A DNA stretch of 38,167 nucleotides from Candidatus Hodarchaeota archaeon (GTDB lineage Archaea; Asgardarchaeota; Heimdallarchaeia; Hodarchaeales; Hodarchaeaceae), in assembly GCA_016839815.1 (NCBI GenBank), contig JAEOTM010000037.1:1-38167 (forward strand), read 5' to 3'. This document shows positions 24,591 to 33,200 of the stretch, piece by piece (position 1 is the first letter of the stretch; each line of letters starts with the position of its first letter). The notes beneath the pieces were generated by a model. That model did not search any database. It was not told where the DNA came from and saw only the letters and a program-made list of their open reading frames with translations. A program made the position numbers and the translations under genes.

Positions 24591-26765
24591 TTGTCCCCCG
24601 TCATCCTAGACCGACTAACTAATGATCTTCGAGAACGATATAATGCAGCAACCACGACGATAAGCAGAGAAATAGTGTTCAGCTATACAGCATTGATATT
24701 TATCTTCGTATTAGCTTTTCTAGTTCGAATTTTAGCCATGCTAAGGCCCTATGAAGTGATCTTAGCGGCAAACGATCCTTTCTCTCAGCTTAGAGCAGCA
24801 CAATATATCGAAGCAAATGGACTAGGTGCGTTTTTTAGTTGGGTTGACCCTCAAACGTGGTATCCAGAAGGACGTTATTGGGGACAATCACAATATATTG
24901 GTACACCCCTCTCAGCAGTAATTTTACATCAGTTTTTCCGCATGCTTGGATTCCATGTTTCGTTAGAATTTGTAGCATACCTTCAACCACCTTTATTTGG
25001 AGCACTTACTTGTGTAGCTATCTACTTCCTTGGAAAAGAGCTTGGAAATAAGAAAGTTGGATTACTAGCAGCTTTATTTCTTTCAATCTCTGCGGGTCAT
25101 CTGCAACGTACAATCGCAGGATTTTTTGATAATGAAGCTCTGGGTATTCTATTCCTCGTGCTAACTCTTTACTTCTATGCCAGAGCATTAAGAACAGGAT
25201 CAGCACCCATGACATTATTGGCAGGAATTTGTTTGGGTGTCTTATCAGGATCTTGGGGAGCTTCTACCTACGTATTTAACCTATTTGCTCTTCATGCATT
25301 TGTATTGATATTGATGAAAAAGGATTCAGACCGACTTTTACTGGCATATGGAGGATCAGTAATAATAGGTACCTTTATTATGACTTTAATTCCCAGAAAC
25401 GGCCCTGATGCGATATTATCAACTGATGGATTAATTCCACTGGGAGTTGCTGGTTTACTGGTTTTGGTAACACTCTATAGGACTATTTCATCAATCTATG
25501 ATTTAACTGAAGCCAAAGCTCGGATAAGAACCTACTATCCAATTATTGGATTAGGAATCGTCATCGGTATTGCTATGTTTCTCTTTTCTGGTGTAGCAAC
25601 AAATTTATCGTCAAAATTTATTACTGTCATACTCCCATTCTTTAGAGATGAAACTCCGATCTTAAAATCAGTTAGTGAACATCAATTAGTTTCATGGGCT
25701 GGTTTTTTCAGAAATAATGGTGTGTTATTGTTTTTATTACCATTAGCAATGTATTATTTATATGAAAAGCCAACGGAGAGAAATTTATTATTATTGATTT
25801 TTGGATTTACTTCAATATATTTTGCTGGTTCAATGGTCCGATTAGCGTTAATTTTAGCACCTGCTGCGGCATTACTCGCGGCGAAAGCTATTGATCAAAC
25901 CCTTTTACCTTTTGTACTTACATTCCAAGAACGATTCGCATTAAGTCGAAGGAAAACACGACTGGTACAACCTATGTCAAACGAACACACTGCAATAGCT
26001 TTTTCATTTATTGGTTTGTTCTTATTGTTTTCAGTTCTCAATGCCACTCAAGCCGCAATTGACTCGACTCAAGCCCCCTCAATACTCACAGTTGTACCTG
26101 GCAGTGGTGGACAATCGTTAATAATAGGAAATGATTGGCAAGAAGCCATTGGATGGTTAGATTACCATACAACCGTAAATGATGTCACTGCTTCATGGTG
26201 GGATTATGGATACTGGATAAGTGGGAATTCCAATGCTACAATACTTGTTGATAATGCTACCATAAATAAAACAAAAATCGGTAATGTAGGATGTATGTTG
26301 GTACTCGACCCGCGGCAGTCATTAAAGATAGCAAAAATTTATGATGTGACCTATATTGCCCTTCTAGTTTCTGATGGATACGGTACATATGGTTTAGATT
26401 CGGACCTCGGAAAAGTTCCCTGGTTTGTACGTATTGGAGAACAGAGTGGAAATATTGTCCAGATCGATCAAGATGATTATCTAGAATACGACTCTCGAGG
26501 CCAATATATTACTGGGTACGTCGAAAAGTTTTATGATTCAGTTTTCTGGGCACTCTTTACTGCTGGGGTTACTGAAGAAGCATATACAAGTCGAATTATT
26601 CAGTACAGTCCAATTGTCGATAATGCTCCTGATGCAAGAGGTTTTTCATCTGAGTATGCAGAATATGCCAACTACTACGAATTAGCATACAAAACAACTC
26701 ACGATTGGATCTACATCTACAAGATTTTGTGGGATAAAATACCACCAGGTGCTATCGCACCATAG
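24591..26765 (+). CDS. aglB: Oligosaccharyltransferase AglB/STT3
   Basis: Transfers lipid-linked glycan to Asn in N-X-S/T sequons outside the membrane. 724 residues: about 12-13 hydrophobic spans in the first 490, a first-loop acidic motif ANDPFSQLRAA (DP), a second acidic motif FFDNEALGI, then a soluble domain with the catalytic-site motif WWDYG at 536-540 and DNATINKTKIGN after it. The start is TTG at 24591; AAGGTGA 6 bp upstream decides it, and no nearby ATG competes. A surface protein at 35.8 kb with seven sequons is a plausible substrate. Confidence 0.95.
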   Translation: MSPVILDRLTNDLRERYNAATTTISREIVFSYTALIFIFVLAFLVRILAMLRPYEVILAANDPFSQLRAAQYIEANGLGAFFSWVDPQTWYPEGRYWGQSQYIGTPLSAVILHQFFRMLGFHVSLEFVAYLQPPLFGALTCVAIYFLGKELGNKKVGLLAALFLSISAGHLQRTIAGFFDNEALGILFLVLTLYFYARALRTGSAPMTLLAGICLGVLSGSWGASTYVFNLFALHAFVLILMKKDSDRLLLAYGGSVIIGTFIMTLIPRNGPDAILSTDGLIPLGVAGLLVLVTLYRTISSIYDLTEAKARIRTYYPIIGLGIVIGIAMFLFSGVATNLSSKFITVILPFFRDETPILKSVSEHQLVSWAGFFRNNGVLLFLLPLAMYYLYEKPTERNLLLLIFGFTSIYFAGSMVRLALILAPAAALLAAKAIDQTLLPFVLTFQERFALSRRKTRLVQPMSNEHTAIAFSFIGLFLLFSVLNATQAAIDSTQAPSILTVVPGSGGQSLIIGNDWQEAIGWLDYHTTVNDVTASWWDYGYWISGNSNATILVDNATINKTKIGNVGCMLVLDPRQSLKIAKIYDVTYIALLVSDGYGTYGLDSDLGKVPWFVRIGEQSGNIVQIDQDDYLEYDSRGQYITGYVEKFYDSVFWALFTAGVTEEAYTSRIIQYSPIVDNAPDARGFSSEYAEYANYYELAYKTTHDWIYIYKILWDKIPPGAIAP

Positions 26766-26807
26766 GGACATTCATTCTCTTTGGAGAACATAGAATTCCC
26801 CTAAAAC

Positions 26808-26820
26808 TTTCTTTTTTCTC
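26808..26820 (+). terminator. Oligo-T terminator after aglB
   Basis: TTTCTTTTTTCTC about 45 bp past the aglB stop is a typical archaeal T-tract transcription stop. Confidence 0.4.
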
Positions 26821-26834
26821 CCTTCAACTAAGAC

Positions 26835-26845
26835 TGACTTAGTCA
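26835..26845. promoter_or_regulatory. Palindrome TGACTTAGTCA upstream of polB
   Basis: An 11-bp odd palindrome (TGACT-T-AGTCA) about 20 bp before the TATA-like CTTATAAAAC at 26864-26873. Possible operator for the PolD small subunit gene. Confidence 0.35.
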
Positions 26846-26872
26846 ATAGATTAAAAAACCAGACTTATAAAA

Positions 26873-26902
26873 CTCGATTCTAGACAAGTCTCTAGATTCG
26901 AG
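26873..26902. promoter_or_regulatory. 12-bp inverted repeat at the probable transcription start of the PolD small subunit gene
   Basis: CTCGATTCTAGA (26873-26884) and TCTAGATTCGAG (26891-26902) are inverted copies with one mismatch and a 6-bp loop. They begin at the end of the TATA-like box 26864-26873 and cover the expected transcription start. Either an operator or a 5'-UTR hairpin. Confidence 0.5.
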
Positions 26903-26954
26903 AGTTTTCCTTAGGTAAATTATTGATGAAAAAAGATCCATAAGGGGCGCTAAT

Positions 26955-28511
26955 GTGGTGGATAAAGTTAAAATAGTGAAGATTTTTCTCCAATATAATT
27001 ATAATGTTAGTGAGGAAACTTTAGAATTCATCCAAAAGAAGAATGTCTCAGAAAGAGAATTAAAAGAGTTTTTGATAACACAACCTCAGTTAGAACCAGT
27101 GATTTCAGTAAACCTTTTGAGAAGATATCTAGAAAACTTAAGAACCGAACCTAAACATATATCTCTGTCTGAAGATTCTGAAGAACAAATAAAAACTGAA
27201 ATTAAGACTTTACAGCAAAAAACACAGGAGCGAAAGTACACAAAATTAAGATTCTCAATAGACTTAGATATACCCTACAAGTTATCAGAGGAACCTAAAT
27301 TAACAGTTTTCCGGAATCTATTTCTGGATCGATATCAAACTCTCTCAAAGATTTTACTTCAAAATCTCGAACCAAATACAACAATTTTGACCCATAATCT
27401 TCCACAGGAGGAAGTTCCGATTAGTAGATCTGGAATGCTCGTTGGGATGATTCAAGATACTCAGGTTCTGCATACTAATCGCTTTGTAATACAACTGGAA
27501 GACTTTTTAACTGGCCGTACAACAAAATGTGTAATTGTGAAGGATACTCCGTCTTTTCCGCAATATAGGAGAATTTTGAGAGACTCAGTAATTGGTGTTG
27601 CGGGAGTATTGCCAAAAAATTTCCTCGAGGGAGAGCTAACAGCTTTTTGGGGACAAGATATTTTAAGACCCTCCTTCAAAAATCACAAATTCTCCACGTC
27701 AGAACCCTCAACTAAAGTATTATGTCTCTCTGATATACACTGTGGTTCATCACACTTTTCAAACCGATTATTCTCCCGACTAGTTGCATATCTGAATGAA
27801 GAGGTAAGTATTCCTGATATCCCATTTTCACCAGCGGAGATCTCCTCAATTATAATTGCTGGAGATTTAGTTGAGGGAACAGGTCTGGTAACAAAGGAGG
27901 AGAATGAACTAAAAATTGATTCTTATGAGGGGCAATATAACAAGCTCTCAGAATTATTGAGGAAAATCCCCGATCGAATTACAATATTTACTATTCCAGG
28001 AGAACATGATGCTACCCATTTAGCCATTCCCCAACCCGCAATAGATAAAAAAATGGGAAAATCCATTTATTCCTTTCCGAATATAAAAAACCATGGAAAT
28101 CCCCTTCGTATAACAATTAATGGAATGAGGTTCTTGATTTTCCATGCTCAAAGTTGTAATAATCTTTTTTATGGCCTAATGAAAATTAACCAGACTTCTC
28201 CAATTCAGGGCTTTAAAGAATTGATGGAATATCGTCATTTATCACCAGAATTTGGATCGTTTGCAGCATATGCACCATACTCAAGAGATTATCTAGTAAT
28301 AGATGAAGTTCCAGATATTTTGGTGACAGGCCATTTTCACCAAGCTAGAAAAGGTATCTACAGAGGCGTAAGTATAGCTACATGTGGAACTTTCAAAAAA
28401 ATGACCAAAACTGACAAGAAAACAGAGAGAGAAGTATCAGTTGGAGTTTTTCCAATCGTAGACACAAAAACAGCAGAAATAACGATGTTAGATTTAAATA
28501 AAATACCTTAA
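26955..28511 (+). CDS. polB: DNA polymerase D small subunit (DP1)
   Basis: 518 residues: an N-terminal helical region, an OB-fold (about 150-230) and a calcineurin-like phosphoesterase domain. Phosphoesterase motifs in order: SDIHCGS (D260, H262), GDLVEG (D304), GEHDA (350-354; usual GNHDA, so the Asn ligand is Glu), FHAQS (H397) and GHFHQ (H460, H462). DP1 supplies the 3'-5' exonuclease of the replicative PolD. The start is GTG at 26955, followed by a second GTG, with AGGGG upstream; the ATG at 26953 is out of frame. Its end overlaps the convergent orc1/cdc6 by 4 bp. Confidence 0.95.
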   Translation: MVDKVKIVKIFLQYNYNVSEETLEFIQKKNVSERELKEFLITQPQLEPVISVNLLRRYLENLRTEPKHISLSEDSEEQIKTEIKTLQQKTQERKYTKLRFSIDLDIPYKLSEEPKLTVFRNLFLDRYQTLSKILLQNLEPNTTILTHNLPQEEVPISRSGMLVGMIQDTQVLHTNRFVIQLEDFLTGRTTKCVIVKDTPSFPQYRRILRDSVIGVAGVLPKNFLEGELTAFWGQDILRPSFKNHKFSTSEPSTKVLCLSDIHCGSSHFSNRLFSRLVAYLNEEVSIPDIPFSPAEISSIIIAGDLVEGTGLVTKEENELKIDSYEGQYNKLSELLRKIPDRITIFTIPGEHDATHLAIPQPAIDKKMGKSIYSFPNIKNHGNPLRITINGMRFLIFHAQSCNNLFYGLMKINQTSPIQGFKELMEYRHLSPEFGSFAAYAPYSRDYLVIDEVPDILVTGHFHQARKGIYRGVSIATCGTFKKMTKTDKKTEREVSVGVFPIVDTKTAEITMLDLNKIP

Positions 28512-29734
28512 AGAAGTCTGAAATCAAATTGCTTATCTTTCTGTAATGTAGATTCAACTAAAGAACGAGGGATACTAAAATGAATTTCTTTTGTTCTTCC
28601 ATGACGTCCTCGAGAAACTACACGAGCAGTTATAATACCTAAAGCATCGAGTTCGTTAATTAGATCACCTACACGTCGTTGAGTAAGTGAATCCATACCT
28701 GACTCACGACATAGTTGAACATACTTTTCATAGACATCTCCTGTAGAGACAGCGTCAGGATCACTTGTAACGTTTTCAAGTTGATAAATGGAAGAAATGA
28801 CAATTTTGGATTGAATTGGAAGAGTACTAATCACTTCAGTGATTGTATTACGCTCAATGGCTCCTTGGGCTTTTTTAACATGAGATTGTGTTATGACTTC
28901 CGCGTGTTCTCGTTCAGCAATCTCTGCAGACACTCGGAGGAGATCCATAGCACGACGGGCATCACCATGTTCTTGGGCAGCTATCGCAGCTATCATATTA
29001 ATAACACCTTTATCTAGAGTGTTAGGGCGAAAAGCGATTTCTGATCTCTCTACAAGTATATCCGTGATTTCTGGAGCTTCATAAGGTTTGAAAACGAGTT
29101 CTTCTTCTGATAGGGAGGAAAGAACACGAGGATCTAAGTAATCTTTAAACTTCAAATCATTAGATATTCCAATAATGCTAACTTTCGCACTAGAAAGATC
29201 AGAATTAATTCGGGTGAGACTATAAAGCGTTTCATTCCCCGATTTTTTGATTAGGCTGTCGATTTCGTCTAATACGACGATAAACAACGATTCACGTTGA
29301 TCTAGTCCTTGCTTAAATCGGGTAAAGACTTCATCAGTAGCTAGACCAGTAAAGGGAACTTCGATACCCAAGGTACTACACAGATCTGCAAAGACTCGAT
29401 AGTTTGTATCCACATTATTACAGTTTAAATAAGCTACTTCAATGCGTAAGCCATGATCAGGAGCTTTTTCTTTCAACATACTTAAAACATACTTAGAAAC
29501 AGCGGTTTTCCCCGTACCTGTTTTACCGAAGCATAAGATATTACTAGGTTTCGCTCCTCGCAAAACAGAGGCTAAGATATAACCCAATTGTTTAATTTGC
29601 TCCGTTCGGTGTGGAAGATTCTTAGGTACAAAGGAACTATCTAAAACATCGCGCCTTTGAAATAGTTTAGGTGATTTCAGATACCCCTCAAAGATCTCAT
29701 CTAATGTTAAATCTGATTCGTCATTTTGTTTCAT
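28508..29734 (-). CDS. cdc6: Orc1/Cdc6 replication initiator
   Basis: AAA+ origin-binding ATPase, 408 residues. Walker A FGKTGTGKTAVSKYV, Walker B VVLDEIDSLI, sensor 1 IGISNDLKF, sensor 2 around HGDARRAMDLLR, and a C-terminal winged helix (TQRRVGDLINELDALGIITARVVSRGRHGRTKEI). The ATG at 29734 is chosen over the GTG at 29749 because GGTGGGTG lies about 9 bp upstream of it. Convergent with, and overlapping, the PolD small subunit gene. No clear origin recognition boxes were found next to it. Confidence 0.95.
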   Translation of the reverse strand: MKQNDESDLTLDEIFEGYLKSPKLFQRRDVLDSSFVPKNLPHRTEQIKQLGYILASVLRGAKPSNILCFGKTGTGKTAVSKYVLSMLKEKAPDHGLRIEVAYLNCNNVDTNYRVFADLCSTLGIEVPFTGLATDEVFTRFKQGLDQRESLFIVVLDEIDSLIKKSGNETLYSLTRINSDLSSAKVSIIGISNDLKFKDYLDPRVLSSLSEEELVFKPYEAPEITDILVERSEIAFRPNTLDKGVINMIAAIAAQEHGDARRAMDLLRVSAEIAEREHAEVITQSHVKKAQGAIERNTITEVISTLPIQSKIVISSIYQLENVTSDPDAVSTGDVYEKYVQLCRESGMDSLTQRRVGDLINELDALGIITARVVSRGRHGRTKEIHFSIPRSLVESTLQKDKQFDFRLL

Positions 29735-29897
29735 TGGTAATGCACCCACCGAAATCTGCGAAAATCTACACTTCCAATAGCATTACCAGTATTTCCTATC
29801 GAAGAATTTAAATTGAATGCTAGTTCAGTGAAAATGAGAAAGGATGAAATACTGTTTTCCTTTACCTAAAAACCTTTACATCTAATGTTAATGGTCT

Positions 29898-30221
29898 CTA
29901 CTCATCTGGTAGGGATAAAAGAGATGCAGTTCTCGAAACAGTGATCTGTGCGTCTCGTTTTCGCTGAATATCCTCCAATTTATCTAATAAGGAGGATTTG
30001 TTAAAATGTTGTTTGAAGCGGGAGTCAATGGAACCTAGCTTCTGCCAGGCTAGTTCAGGACTACGACCAAGATATTTCCATGAATACTTACCAGCACGTT
30101 TATCATCTAAACGAGCAGAGTGGTAAGTGACAAGCCACAAGTAGGGGCCGTGATAAACACCTTCATTACAGCGACAACCAGTTTTTCCGCACTTCTGCCA
30201 TTTTGCAAGAACAGAGACCAT
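29898..30221 (-). CDS. Small Cys-rich protein, DUF6788-like
   Basis: 107 residues. The N-terminal CGKTGCRCNEGVYHGPYLWLVTYH motif is seen as KCGKTGCRCNEG, then HGPYLWL, a putative metal-binding hook found in short bacterial and archaeal proteins (resembling DUF6788). The rest is a basic helix-rich tail. No function can be assigned. It lies between cdc6 and the alcohol dehydrogenase operon on the same strand, 75 bp from the latter. The family name is from memory and not certain. Confidence 0.6.
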   Translation of the reverse strand: MVSVLAKWQKCGKTGCRCNEGVYHGPYLWLVTYHSARLDDKRAGKYSWKYLGRSPELAWQKLGSIDSRFKQHFNKSSLLDKLEDIQRKRDAQITVSRTASLLSLPDE

Positions 30222-30296
30222 AGTGGGTAGGGGATCTCTATGAAAATTTATAGCTTTCTTACCATATCACTAGTAAGGAAAAACACCACTAAATCC

Positions 30297-31478
30297 TTAA
30301 TCGTAAGCTTGATGCAATACCTCTAGAGCATCTTCATAATCTACTTCTTCAGGATTAAACGCAATAGCACCATCATTAATCGCATCCTGAGCAATAGTCT
30401 CAAACTTGCTGGAAGAAACCTTAGCTTCCTTCAATGTTTGTGGAAGAGAAACTAAGTTATTGAGAGATTCCTGTAAAGATTTAATGAATTCAATAGTAGC
30501 TGTGGGTAGATCAGCTTTAGGAATAGAAGAATAATGCTTAGGACCAGCAAGAGGGAGGAGAAGATTCCCAATAATATCACTTACTTTCTCAAGATTGTAT
30601 TTTAATCCATGAGGAAGAAAAATATTCATTGCTACACCATGTGGAACACCACAAACTCCACCAGTTGCATGACCTAAAGCATGTACCATTCCTGCAAGAG
30701 AATTTGATAACCCCACACCTGCAAGGAAGGCAGCAGTTGATAACGCAAAACGTCCCTTTGAATCCTTAGGTTTCTTTATGATTTGAAGTAAATGTTTACT
30801 TAAGATTTGAATTGCAGAAAAAGCAAAAGCACTTGAAATAGGATTTTTTTGCAGACAATATGATGATTCAATGGCGTGTGTTAAGGCATCCATTCCAGTA
30901 GCGGCAGTCATGAACGGCGGAAGTGTCAAAGTCATTCGAGGATCTAAAATAGCAACATCGGGGATTAAATGCTGACTTGAAAAACCCATTTTTATATTGC
31001 GATTTGAATCTCTGATAACCGCAACCCCAGTCGCCTCAGAACCCGTTCCACTTGTTGTAGGAACAACAATTAATGGTTTTAGGGGTGTTTTAATTATATC
31101 ACCTCCAACAAAATCAAAAATCGTTTCAGAGTTGTGTGTAACTAATATATTAACAGCTTTTGCAGTATCAATCACAGATCCTCCTCCCAAAGCGATTAAG
31201 GAATCACTTTTTGTTTCCCGATAAATTTCAGCCAATTCATTAACAACAATATCAGATGAATCTTGAGGTACATTATCGAAAAGTGAGAAAGCAATATCTG
31301 TCTCACCAAAGGCACTTTTAATATGTTTAATTAAACCTACTCTTTGAATCCCTTTGTCAGTAATAACGAACGGCTTTTTGGCTTGTAAATGCATCAATTC
31401 ATAAGGAATATTTTCTAAAGCATTAGTTCCAGCAAGGATCTTCACAGGATTATAAAATTCAAAATAGGAGGGGATCAT
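30297..31478 (-). CDS. Iron-containing (group III) alcohol dehydrogenase
   Basis: 393 residues. N-terminal NAD(P)-binding fold with LIALGGGSVIDTAKA and VPTTSGTGSEATGVAVI; metal ligands in the C-terminal helical domain: D in TGMDALTHAIES, H in that motif, H in GMVHALGHATGG and H in GVPHGVAMN. All four are present, so the enzyme looks active. It would interconvert an alcohol and an aldehyde or ketone; the substrate is unknown. It is the last gene of a three-gene run with a membrane protein and an SCP2-like protein. Confidence 0.93.
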   Translation of the reverse strand: MIPSYFEFYNPVKILAGTNALENIPYELMHLQAKKPFVITDKGIQRVGLIKHIKSAFGETDIAFSLFDNVPQDSSDIVVNELAEIYRETKSDSLIALGGGSVIDTAKAVNILVTHNSETIFDFVGGDIIKTPLKPLIVVPTTSGTGSEATGVAVIRDSNRNIKMGFSSQHLIPDVAILDPRMTLTLPPFMTAATGMDALTHAIESSYCLQKNPISSAFAFSAIQILSKHLLQIIKKPKDSKGRFALSTAAFLAGVGLSNSLAGMVHALGHATGGVCGVPHGVAMNIFLPHGLKYNLEKVSDIIGNLLLPLAGPKHYSSIPKADLPTATIEFIKSLQESLNNLVSLPQTLKEAKVSSSKFETIAQDAINDGAIAFNPEEVDYEDALEVLHQAYD

Positions 31479-31495
31479 TCATATCATCTCATCAT

Positions 31496-32038
31496 TCACA
31501 AACCAAAAGGAATTCCTAAAAGGATAATTCGGAGTCTTCCAATGTATCTTTTATAGAAGGAAATTTTAGGTAATCGCTTAACAACTCGTTTTGCTAGGAT
31601 ACGAGGATATAAATATACTTGAATGCGATTTAAAATACGAATTAAGGACAAAGCAATTGTTATATCACCTTTAAGAAACGCTCCGTGTTCTAAAAAGGCC
31701 TGAACGGCCCCTTTTTGGGATGTCATTAACAAAAACGCATATTCTATATTTTTAATATATATCGTCATATCAGGGACGTTTTCAGTATTTCTGCATCGTA
31801 TTAGGGTATTATTCTGTTTACACAAAATCAATGCTGGACCAGTGGGAAATATTTCATAAACAAGTGTGAAAGTCTCTGGCCAGTTGTGGAGTTCTTGTTG
31901 AATTATTTTATCAAATCGGGAGGCTGATTGAATAGATCGCCCAAGTATAAATAAAACAAATGTGACTATTCCTCGTTTCAGACGTTTCTGACTAGGAGAA
32001 ATTAGTTTGTACGTGGCAGCACTCATAATACCAGCCAA
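31496..32038 (-). CDS. SCP2-like (sterol carrier protein fold) lipid-binding protein
   Basis: 180 residues. The part from about residue 75 to 140, with RCRNTENVPDMTIYIKN and then GAFLKGDITIALSLIRIL, has the strand/helix pattern of SCP2 domains, which bind fatty acyl or isoprenoid lipids. A basic, hydrophobic N-terminus and C-terminus may attach it to the membrane. The start is TTG at 32038, supported by AAGGGG directly upstream and by the stop of the preceding gene 4 bp away. The neighbouring alcohol dehydrogenase suggests a lipid alcohol/aldehyde substrate; that is inference. Confidence 0.65.
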   Translation of the reverse strand: MAGIMSAATYKLISPSQKRLKRGIVTFVLFILGRSIQSASRFDKIIQQELHNWPETFTLVYEIFPTGPALILCKQNNTLIRCRNTENVPDMTIYIKNIEYAFLLMTSQKGAVQAFLEHGAFLKGDITIALSLIRILNRIQVYLYPRILAKRVVKRLPKISFYKRYIGRLRIILLGIPFGL

Positions 32039-32041
32039 GGA

Positions 32042-32461
32042 TTACCCCTTGATCCATAGTTCTTGACGAGATATACCATTAGTAGCTATAATTGGAAGCA
32101 GGATTAGAACACCAGTAAGAGTATCAGTAAAAGCAATCAGAATATAGGCTGCTTCTATACCCTCAGTTAGCCAAAGAAGAAGAACTATTAAAGCAAAAGC
32201 GAGACGAACCATGGAAGAGCCAAATCCGATAAATAAATAGTTCGTAACATCATGAAAACATGCATACAAAAGATAATATCCTACGACAAGAAGAAACAAC
32301 CCACTACTATAGACAAACACCATAGTATTAGGTTTATTGATCTGAAAAATAGAAATCAATAAGTCTGGAACAATTATTACTCCTAACCCAAGAATAATAT
32401 CATAAATTCCTCCAATAAAATAGCCTATTCGTATGAATTTAGGATCAGTGAGTTTTAACAC
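32042..32461 (-). CDS. Four-span membrane protein, function unknown
   Basis: 139 residues with four hydrophobic spans (about 12-33, 46-67, 77-95 and 103-125), short loops and a C-terminal ISRQELWIKG. No recognised family. The start GTG at 32461 is chosen because GGGGTGG lies 6 bp upstream; the frame is open to a TTG at 32476. It heads the run membrane protein-SCP2-like-alcohol dehydrogenase. An AT core (TAAAATTTAAAAG, about 32496-32511) is the likely promoter. Confidence 0.7.
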   Translation of the reverse strand: MLKLTDPKFIRIGYFIGGIYDIILGLGVIIVPDLLISIFQINKPNTMVFVYSSGLFLLVVGYYLLYACFHDVTNYLFIGFGSSMVRLAFALIVLLLWLTEGIEAAYILIAFTDTLTGVLILLPIIATNGISRQELWIKG

Positions 32462-32554
32462 CAAAGTCCACCCCAAAAAAAAGAGAAATCAGTGCTTTTA
32501 AATTTTATTAGGAAAGGAGAACGAGAGGTATTAAGGCTACGAAAAGTGAATCAT

Positions 32555-32854
32555 TCAGTTTAAGGCTTTATAAAAAACCTTTGGCCGCCCTCTATGACGA
32601 CGATCTTCAGAATAACTAGCCACATATCCTTTAAGAATCAAACGAAGAAGACTGTCATAGAGAGTAGAACGAGCAATCCCTGTCAACGAAACAAGCTTCC
32701 CTCTAGTCAGAGGTCCTTGCTGTTCAAGAATGTCTAACACCTGACGATCCAAATCATGGACAATTGAAGGTTTATTATGTGATAGACTATGCCGACGATC
32801 AGATGATCCAACCTTGGGTTTACTGATTACGCGAAGTAACTGATTATTGGACAT
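32555..32854 (-). CDS. Winged-helix transcription regulator, paralogue of the one at 35356
   Basis: 99 residues from the ATG at 32854. A winged helix-turn-helix covers about 37-97: LDRQVLDILEQQGPLTRGKL, then the recognition helix GIARSTLYDSLLRL and the wing GRPKVFYK. It aligns without gaps with the protein at 35356-35655. The open frame extends to 32911, but those residues lie in the promoter. It is upstream of the membrane protein/SCP2/dehydrogenase genes on the same strand and could regulate them; that is inference. The wHTH itself is clear. Confidence 0.82.
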   Translation of the reverse strand: MSNNQLLRVISKPKVGSSDRRHSLSHNKPSIVHDLDRQVLDILEQQGPLTRGKLVSLTGIARSTLYDSLLRLILKGYVASYSEDRRHRGRPKVFYKALN

Positions 32855-33200
32855 GTGAGACACCGTAGAATACAAGAGGATGTGGAATCTACGACATATA
32901 AAACACCACAATATGTAGATTATACGAAGATATTTTCTGATACGAAGTTGATAATTGTGGGTTTAGCGAAATTTTCTGAGAAGGACTGACTTTTTAACTT
33001 TCAATTGATAAAATCAACAGTCACAATTATTGCAAATTCGATTGATAGGTCAAAAGAGGGGATTAAGGTCAGTTAAACTCCAACCAAGAAGTGATTTGTG
33101 TATCTTTCTAAGATATTGCTTAATTGATCAATTTTATAAGAAGAAATTATTTTAGAAAAGCTCTAGTTCGATTAAGTTAATTTAATTATAACTTAGTAGC
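32855..33200. other. Intergenic region upstream of the winged-helix gene
   Basis: 346 bp, very AT-rich. Holds the operator-like repeat at 32887-32920, a perfect 12-bp palindrome AATTGATCAATT at 33122-33133, and two further ATTGAT-containing stretches (near 33003 and 33042). No gene or RNA recognised. Confidence 0.45.
32887..32920. promoter_or_regulatory. Imperfect inverted repeat at the regulator's TATA box
   Basis: ATCTACGACATAT (32887-32899) and ATATGTAGAT (32911-32920) are inverted copies apart from a 2-bp insertion. The left arm overlaps the minus-strand TATA (TTTATATG, 32895-32902) of the regulator that starts at 32854. Candidate autoregulatory operator. Confidence 0.4.

Noticed and set aside
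29735..29897. Possible replication origin next to cdc6
   Set aside because: The gap has a partial CTTCCAAT word but no repeated origin recognition boxes, G-strings or long AT unwinding element that I could support.
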